Below the pieces are notes generated by a model that worked only from the letters and a program-made list of their open reading frames with translations, ran no database searches and was not told the DNA's origin. 64,000 nucleotides of DNA from contig OW799233.1 of the NCBI GenBank assembly GCA_941918925.1, positions 109,737,833 through 109,801,832 of the forward strand, in the 5' to 3' direction. The DNA is from Phyto melanocephala. Taxonomy: Eukaryota > Arthropoda > Insecta > Diptera > Rhinophoridae. Shown here piece by piece: positions 57,929-64,000 of the stretch (its first letter is position 1; every line of letters begins with the position of its first letter). A program made the position numbers and the translations under genes.

Positions 57929-58482
57929 TATTTGCAAAATTTCAGCATCGTACATTTCATTTTTATCGGTTTTATGATGTTTACAATTTTTGTTTAGGAA
58001 CAAATTTTTGAGGTAAATTGTCGTACATTTTGTTCTATAACTGCTGTCGTAATGTACAGATTTGAGCAATTTTCAGGAAAAGATATTTTTTTACTCAAGA
58101 AATATATACCTACGATATTTTATCACTGTACGTCAATGCGTTCAGACACAATCGCCTTATATTCAAAGTAGGAAAGGCATTTTTTTACCTTTTGTATTCT
58201 TGCATTAAAAGTTTTAAATTTCTTCCTAATATACCGATTTTGACCAGTTTCAAATCCAAACAACAAAACTCCTTATGTATTAAAAATGTTATGGCAAAAT
58301 TTGATTCCCCTAACCCTTTCGTTTCGAGCTCTATCGTAGTTTCAATAGACGGACAGATGGACGGATTTTGCTAGATCATCCATACATGAAACCTGGACTC
58401 AGACAATATAAACTTTATGGGATATAAAATGAATATTTCGATGTGTTACAAATAGAAGGACAAAATGAGGGAGGGTATATAT

Positions 58483-59920
58483 AAAGTGACAAAAAAGTGA
58501 TATTGCAGGGGTTCAACTCAGTGAAGTGATTTAATTAAGGTGAAAACAGTAATAATTTAAACACTTGTCAATGACGAGTTTATACGAATATATTAATAAA
58601 CTGCACTGTAATCTAATAATTGCATTAAGCTCATGCGTAGTTGCTGAACAACAGTCGACGTTTAATGATTTGGAGATGTTTGTTTACATTAATTTCTTTA
58701 GATGTTTGTACACTATGAGCCGGAAACATGTATGTATATACGAATGTACATGTGCTTAATTTAGTTTAACGTAATAATTTGAGTTCATAAAGTCCTCGAA
58801 TGAATACACAAGGGAACAATGTTTTGTTGATTAAGAACTGAATTTTTTTTTTAATGTTATTTGGGAATCCATGAATCCAAATCTTCATTTTGTTTTTGTT
58901 CTACTCCTTTTTGCCATTTAACCTTTATGTCCAAAATTAAGCCACTTCCACTACACATATTTGAATAAAGTGAAAACGGTTTACCCTATTCAGTTAAAAA
59001 AAAAACCTAAAACTTGTCAACATTATTATCTTTAAGTCGTGCTTACATTAGATTTAAATTTGCCTAGTTCTTTTTTTTAAAGATACTTCTGTGCAATGGC
59101 ACTAATGTATGTATATTTACCTGATGTATATTTAGCAATTTGTGTTAGAATCATAAAAGAGTCCTAAACGTTTTATACTTCATTTCAAAATGAGGTACCT
59201 TCGCTAAATTGTGAACAAAGGCCAACCCCGTTCATCGATGATCGATGACTCATTTTGTTCATAGGTTATGTGGCTTTACGTGAAAGTAATAAAACTTTAC
59301 ACTTTTTCCCATTTTGAAGCTCTTCTGATTTTTTTTACTTCAACAACCATTACTCAGTAATTTTTGATAGTTTTTCAAATGTAACAATTACATCTTAAAT
59401 TACATCTTAAATTTTGAAAATCGCTTACTGAGGAGTAAAGTTATGAATTTTTAAACATGCAATTTTTTGAAACAAGTCAAAAGTACGATTAGTACTTGTA
59501 ATTTAAAAATGATGTAGAAAAACGGAGATTAGATTTTAAATCAGCGACCTCAAATTAGAAAACCAAATTGCAATAAAATTCCAGTCAACACAAGAAAAGT
59601 TTAATTTTGTTTCCTTGTGTTATTTATATAAAAAAAATATATTTCTTATTCAATTAGCCAGGAAAATTGATTATCCAGAATGTTTCCGGTCCCGACCATT
59701 ACGGATAATCGAGGTCTCACTGTACTTAGTATGTTTGTTTGTATTTAGGTATGTATACATGGATGTATGTATGTACAAATAAATAAAATTAAATAAAAAC
59801 CTATATTGCATAGATTTTGATCCTTGTTTTTAGTTTGAAAAAATGTGATGTAGTTTGGTTCTATTTTATCGAACATCACAATATGTATGTATGTAGTATG
59901 AATGAATGTATGTGCTAAGT
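58483..59920. other. Unassigned, with one pogo-like terminus
   Basis: At about 59663-59735 the reverse complement reads TACAGTGAGACCTCGATTAT, a typical pogo/Tigger terminus. No matching left terminus was found. ATCGATGATCGATGA near 59235 is a short palindromic stretch. Frames at 58565-58759 have no recognisable family. TATG microsatellite runs at about 59750-59780 and 59880-59912. Confidence 0.5.
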
Positions 59921-60098
59921 CAGGGAAGGAAAATGGCTTTTATGATTTTGTACCAAGTATGAAAACAAAATTTACTTTTTACGCCGTGACGGTACCATTT
60001 TTTTAAAATTTATTAATAAAAACATAAACTTAACAAAAATGTTTATAATAATTCAGAAGTATACAATAAAGAATATTAAATATTACATTCATAGGTAC

Positions 60099-60993
60099 TA
60101 CGGTGATCGACTCGGTTTTACAACCGGTGGAAAACCCGGTTTTTTCCTCTTTTTGCTAGCGGTTTTTTCTAAATGTTGATTTTTCGAATATGTTGATTTA
60201 TCGAATACAACGGTTTTTTTATCCGAAAAAGCCGGTTTTTTATATTTTTAAGTTTATTTTCATATATGTATCTTTGTAACCAATCGTACTATAGTATATT
60301 GAGTACGCGAAAAGTTTCAAAAAATCAGAAAATAAAAACTATTAAATATTAAATATTCTTCCATAATATTGTAAAAAATTTGATTTTTGCTTAAAAAACA
60401 AATGCAAAATAAGAAAACTAATTGAGCTTAATTATTATTTTTTTTATAGGATATAAACCTAATGTTAAAAGTTAAAGGTAATTGAAGCATAAACTTAGCT
60501 GATCGATTACTTTTAGGGGAAAAGTGAAGTTACAATAAACAAAAAGCAATAATCTCTTCTTCCAGATCCTAATTTTAATTAATGGCATTGAGTGTCCGTC
60601 AACTTAAATTTAAATTAAACCATCGAACAAACTAGTTAATGTCTATATTTGTATGTCTGTCAGGGGCATAAGAAAGAATTTTTAAAATTAAATTTTGTCC
60701 TAAATTCACCTAATTAAAACCAAATTAGTCAACTGCATTCATGTCAGTTATTGCGTTTTTGTGCAGCCAAACGTATATAAAATGTAAAAATTTCATATTT
60801 AGATATAATTTTTATTATAATCTCTTTGAACAATATTTTTTAATTTTTTCACTAAATATTATATTTTATATATTCGAACCGGTTAACCGGTTTTTTCTTA
60901 ATTTTCAAAATAGCAACCGATTTTTTTTAAATTCTAAATTTCAAACTATTTGAAAACCGGTTTCTTAAAAAAGTCGAATAATCGATCACCCCA
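60099..60993. mobile_element. Nested hAT-like element, 895 bp
   Basis: Perfect 8-bp TSD ATAGGTAC at 60091-60098 and 60994-61001. Ends TACGGTGATCGA and, on the reverse complement of the right, TGGGGTGATCGA. Both subterminal regions are full of AACCGG/CCGGTTT motifs. No recognisable transposase; the frame 60741-60953 is composition-driven. Confidence 0.85.
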
Positions 60994-61070
60994 ATAGGTA
61001 CATATATACGTAGAGATCGGTTATTTAACAAATTTTATTTTTTAAATACTTTTAGATAATAAATTTTCTG

Positions 61071-61400
61071 TTATTTTAAAATTAAAGCAACAAAAGAATT
61101 TGTTGACTTCAGTAAATCTTTTGTTTGTATTAAATTTGAGACAGTAGAAACGTGTAGTCTATTTCTTTTCTTTGTTTTAATTAGGTTTTGGATAGAAAAA
61201 ACTCGTTCGACGTTGGCCGAGGAATGCGGAATAGACAAAATATCTATTAAAATTCTTGAAATATCTGGGAACATTAACTTATTTAATTCATTTTTCATCT
61301 GAGATACTTTAGACCAAAAATAGGAAATATTTGAATCTTTGTGTGATCTAAGTTCAATGAAATAATATACTTAACAGATTTTGTTGTTGCAGACTTGACA
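61071..61400 (-). pseudogene. hAT transposase C-terminal dimerisation domain
   Basis: Minus strand reads ISYFWSKVSQMKNELNKLMF, then PDISRILIDILSIPHSSANV and ERVFSIQNLIKTKKRNRLHV, a clear hAT C-terminal dimerisation motif (pattern L...A.D.LSIP.SSA..ERVFS......K.RNRL). The catalytic domain upstream is absent, and the element's end lies about 240 bp upstream. Confidence 0.85.
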
Positions 61401-61645
61401 CCACCTGGTACATGAATTCGCTTTAAAAACAGCATTGCAGCATAAACAGAGAAGTTGACTGTAAAAAAAATACACACACAAACAAAATTAAAGAGAACAT
61501 GGACAAAATTATTGTTGCCATATAGTGAGACATTGGAATTTTTAAATTGTACAAAGTAGCTCGCGGTAGTACTACGGTACCAACAAGGTCAAAAATGTAC
61601 CAGAAAAAGTACAATTGTACCATGATTTCCATCCCTGTGCTAAGT

Positions 61646-62061
61646 AGACTACAATATATGTACAGTTGTAGCTAAAATATAGCGTGTAAATCTTTTTTTC
61701 AGTTGTAAGTTCGATTGACATCAATAATTCTAATTCCAATGATTATATTTATCTAGGGTGATTTATTATGTTCTGTGTGTTTAATTAAGTTAAAATAAAA
61801 TCTGCTATTGTAGTATTTAAGAAAAAAGGCAGAACGCTACATACGGCAGTACTGCATTACCAGTACCCTTCATAAGCTTATCGCAATTGTAATTTGAGTA
61901 TTCGTAAATAAATATGTTTATAGAGTATATATACAGGGTATTATTCTTAAATGAAGAATTTATAAATATTTTTAACAAATAGACACTATTCCATTCAAAA
62001 ATTATGTGAGTATCACGGTATATTCATAAGGTATACGAATCGCGGCAACACACACAATAAT
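61646..62061. other. Unassigned AT-rich DNA
   Basis: No recognised gene or repeat. Confidence 0.5.
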
Positions 62062-62815
62062 AAACAAGTAAAAGCGCTATATTCGGCCTTGCCGAATCTT
62101 ATATACCCTCCACAACGTGTAGTCATGCAATAACAGTAAATTCACGTATGTATGTTAAAAAAACAAAAAAAAAAAAAAAATAAAAAAAAAATTAAAAAAA
62201 AAAAAATTTAAAAAAAAAATTACAAAAAAAAAATTATTATATACATATATAATATATATAAAACAAAAAAAAAATAAAAAAAAATTAAAAAAAAAATAAT
62301 AATAAAATATATATAATATATTAAATAAAAAATAAAAAAAAAAAAAAAAATTAAAAAAAAATTTTAAAAAAATTAAAAAAAAAATTTTTTTGGCTCAGCT
62401 GGGATTTGATGCCACGTTTTCCCTAACCAGTATACACGTTTGTATGTATGTATGTTGTTGTTGTAATGTTGTTTTTGTGAAAAGAAAATCGAGGTGGTCG
62501 TGGGTTTTTGCTCATATCTCAGTTGTTTATGTACCGATGTTTCTGATTTTCAATACCGATCTACTCCCGAATAGTTCTGATATTTTAATACCTTACATGG
62601 GTCCAACCTATGTCGGGGGGCTTCAAAAAGTTGATTTAAACATACACACGGACAGACGGTCAGACGGACAGACTGACAGGGCTTAATCGACTTCCCTATT
62701 TTTAAGCTTTCAGAAAATATATACTTTATGGGGTCGGAAATGAAAATTGTAGAAATTTCGCACGGAATGACAAACCTATATATACCCTTTTACACTGTGT
62801 GAAGGGTATAAAAAT
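62062..62815 (-). mobile_element. Family-2 HINE, copy 7
   Basis: ACAAGTAAAAGCGCTATATT, hairpin with loop CTT, ATATACCCTCCACAACG, A-only tract 62158-62390, ACGGACAGACGGTCAGACGG, ATACTTTATGGGGTCGGAAA, CACTGTGTGAAGGGTATA. Complete. The 98-codon frame 62390-62686 is antisense to the element. Confidence 0.9.
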
Positions 62816-63214
62816 CAGCTGCTGTGGTGAGTATTAAATTAATTTCGAAAATTGTTGTTTTTGAAAATCGCTAATAATAAAACAATTAGTGACAGTAAAA
62901 TAAATAAATATTCAATGTAATAAATTTTTAGTACAATAATTTATTTTAGGATGCCCAAGTGCGCTAGTCAGTAGTATTCCTGCCCAGAGGCTTTGGCTTG
63001 TTACACATACTCAGTTTGGTTAAATATAAAATAATTTATTTTTGTTATAAATAGTTAACTAATAAGGTTGCCTAAAAAATTCTTTAATTTTAACAGATTA
63101 AAATAATGTTCTTTCATTAGAGATATTTTCTAATGTTTAATTTTCCATGACCTTGGAAAATGAATTCCACTAACTTTGAGTAACATCATTAGTCGTGTTG
63201 GCTTTAAGGGCAGA
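62816..63214. other. Unassigned
   Basis: No recognised feature. Confidence 0.5.
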
Positions 63215-63600
63215 TATAGATTGCCTCAAACTGCTCAAGAAGAGGTAGCAGTGTTTTGGTAAAACCACATGTAGTTGCTCGTTATAATCATTACAGCGCT
63301 CACCGCTGACGGTCGTAGCCTGATCAATGTCATTCTTCGAGAAATATCAACCAATGACGTCGCTAGCCCAAAATACACACAAAACAGCTATAAAAATAAT
63401 TAAAGATGCTCCAGTATTTTATGTGGAATTTTTTTTTGTTGAAGCAACAATTCATCCAAAAATTATCCTCATCACTAAAAATTATCTTTTTGTTGAAAAT
63501 TAGGATCACCTTCCAATGGCTTCTGGGCCCCCACACAATAGTTTCTATAGTCGTTTACCTTTAGCTTTTAGGTCAATTGAATTTTGTACTTTTGTATATT
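63215..63600 (-). pseudogene. Mariner-type transposase fragment, catalytic part
   Basis: Minus strand, over several frames: KVQLT and LKVNDYRNYC (near 63580-63600), AQKPLEGDPNFQQK and KIIFSDEDNFWMNCCFNKKK (about 63455-63535), the region of the first catalytic aspartate (pattern F..KIIFSDEAHFWLNGYVNKQN). Then CVFWASDVIG and KNDIDQATTVSGERCNDYNE (about 63270-63370), matching the following CGxWAGGVIGPYFFEN...VTVNGERY region. It resembles the parental family of the M MITEs, but I cannot prove identity. Frameshifts and stops make it inactive. Confidence 0.65.
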
Positions 63601-64000
63601 TTTTAACGAATAATAGCATTTAGAATAGAAACATATTTTAACTTATTATTTACTGGAAGTACAAAAAATAGGCTTTTTAATTAGCAGTTCGGAATTTATA
63701 TAATAGTTTTTATTTTGAAGGGAATTAGTTTGTAAAAATCAATTCAAAAATAAAATTTTTTTTTTCTGAACAAAAAAAAACAGACATAAGCAGTTTTTCC
63801 TAATTCTCACAGATATAAATAATTTCTTACCTCGGTTTTTAATGTTGCACAAGGAATGACGAAGTCTAAATTACCTTTTTTTTAGCACTACAGATGTTAA
63901 AGGGCATAACATGGTAATAAATATTTTATATAACTAAAACAATAAACTCTTAATACACTTACATATTAACTATTTATTTGACTTAATAATTAATTTTTAA
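63601..64000. other. Unassigned AT-rich DNA
   Basis: No recognised gene or repeat before the window ends. Confidence 0.5.

Larger units (their letters stand above)
55641..58482 (-). mobile_element. Family-1 HINE, copy 11, with two nested insertions
   Basis: The 3' end (ACAAGTAAGAGCACC, hairpin with loop TGT and one unpaired position) is at 55641. Repeat units run to 56263 and are interrupted by a family-2 HINE (56264-57022). The sequence continues at about 57023 with TATTGACAAAGAGGC, is interrupted by a pogo-like element (57050-57928) and continues TTTGCAAAATTTCAGC through AGACGGACAGATGGACGGAT to GAGGGAGGGTATATATAAAG near 58482. Continuity was checked against 45590-45660, where the same motifs run uninterrupted. 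Confidence 0.8.
59921..61637 (-). mobile_element. hAT element with a second hAT inside
   Basis: Perfect 8-bp TSD TGCTAAGT at 59913-59920 and 61638-61645. Ends CAGGGAAGGAAAATGG and, on the reverse complement of the right, CAGGGATGGAAATCATGG. Near the right end GGTACAATTGTAC-type motifs repeat, as is common for hAT subterminal regions. It encodes the C-terminal hAT dimerisation domain on the minus strand. Own sequence is about 814 bp once the nested 895-bp element and its 8-bp TSD are removed, so it is a deletion derivative. Confidence 0.88.

Noticed and set aside
59205..59265. ATCGATGATCGATGA stretch with GTGAACAAA on one side and TTTTGTTCAT on the other as a foldback
   Set aside because: The pairing is short and interrupted; no second copy was seen in the window.
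1..64000. An intact host gene, virus or bacterial-type operon
   Set aside because: No long open frame, no intact domain set, no splice-supported coding exons; every recognised protein similarity belongs to a transposon.

Overview
The window is AT-rich, repeat-dense eukaryotic DNA, most likely from a dipteran and plausibly a calyptrate (blowfly- or housefly-like) fly. The main evidence is a large set of DINE-1/mini-me-like elements carrying a CATAAAGTATATA core, a GTCC/GTCT microsatellite and a 3' hairpin ATTCGGC-nnn-GCCGAAT followed by CTCTTACTTGTT. That architecture is known from fly Helentron-associated elements (HINEs). The species assignment is inference. I recognise no intact host protein gene, no rRNA, no functional tRNA gene and no CRISPR array. 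Nearly every open frame above 60 codons is a shadow of a repeat or a piece of a dead transposon.

Layout. 1-9453: four family-1 HINEs (two head to tail, one short, one inverted), a LINE 3' end, and unannotated AT-rich DNA. 9454-16300: a degenerate mariner transposase gene on the minus strand, cut into three pieces by two HINE insertions; the second is a 3-kb composite HINE. 16300-18385: no recognised feature. 18386-23596: a family-2 HINE with a perfect foldback inside, a TIR element, a Helitron-like repeat and a Tc1 relic. 23597-27277: a family-2 HINE split by a second copy of the 3-kb composite. 27282-28672: a small TIR element, an 8-bp-TSD MITE holding a tRNA-like SINE, and a free copy of a mariner-derived MITE. 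31790-35880: a non-LTR retrotransposon broken by a 510-bp insertion with a 10-bp TSD and by a pogo-like element with a TA TSD, then a Helitron-like repeat and an opposing LINE 3' end. 36000-40560: mostly unannotated. 40713-45925: three HINEs, a 437-bp hAT-like element, mariner and LINE relics. 47374-49793: a mariner relic, a hAT-type MITE and a family-2 HINE. 51887-54121: a pogo-like element containing a 1.4-kb TTAA-flanked transposon that encodes an unusual protein. 54865-58482: HINEs nested and inverted, with another pogo-like element inside. 59921-61637: one hAT inside another, both with 8-bp TSDs. 62062-64000: a family-2 HINE and a mariner relic.

The window is best read as a stratigraphy. 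Matching target-site duplications, empty sites in sister copies and reading frames that rejoin across insertions give the order of several events. The most novel item is the TTAA-flanked element at 52016-53414. Family 1 also carries a mariner-derived MITE at one fixed TA site in six copies and lacks it in at least two others, so the MITE has been amplified as a passenger of the HINE.
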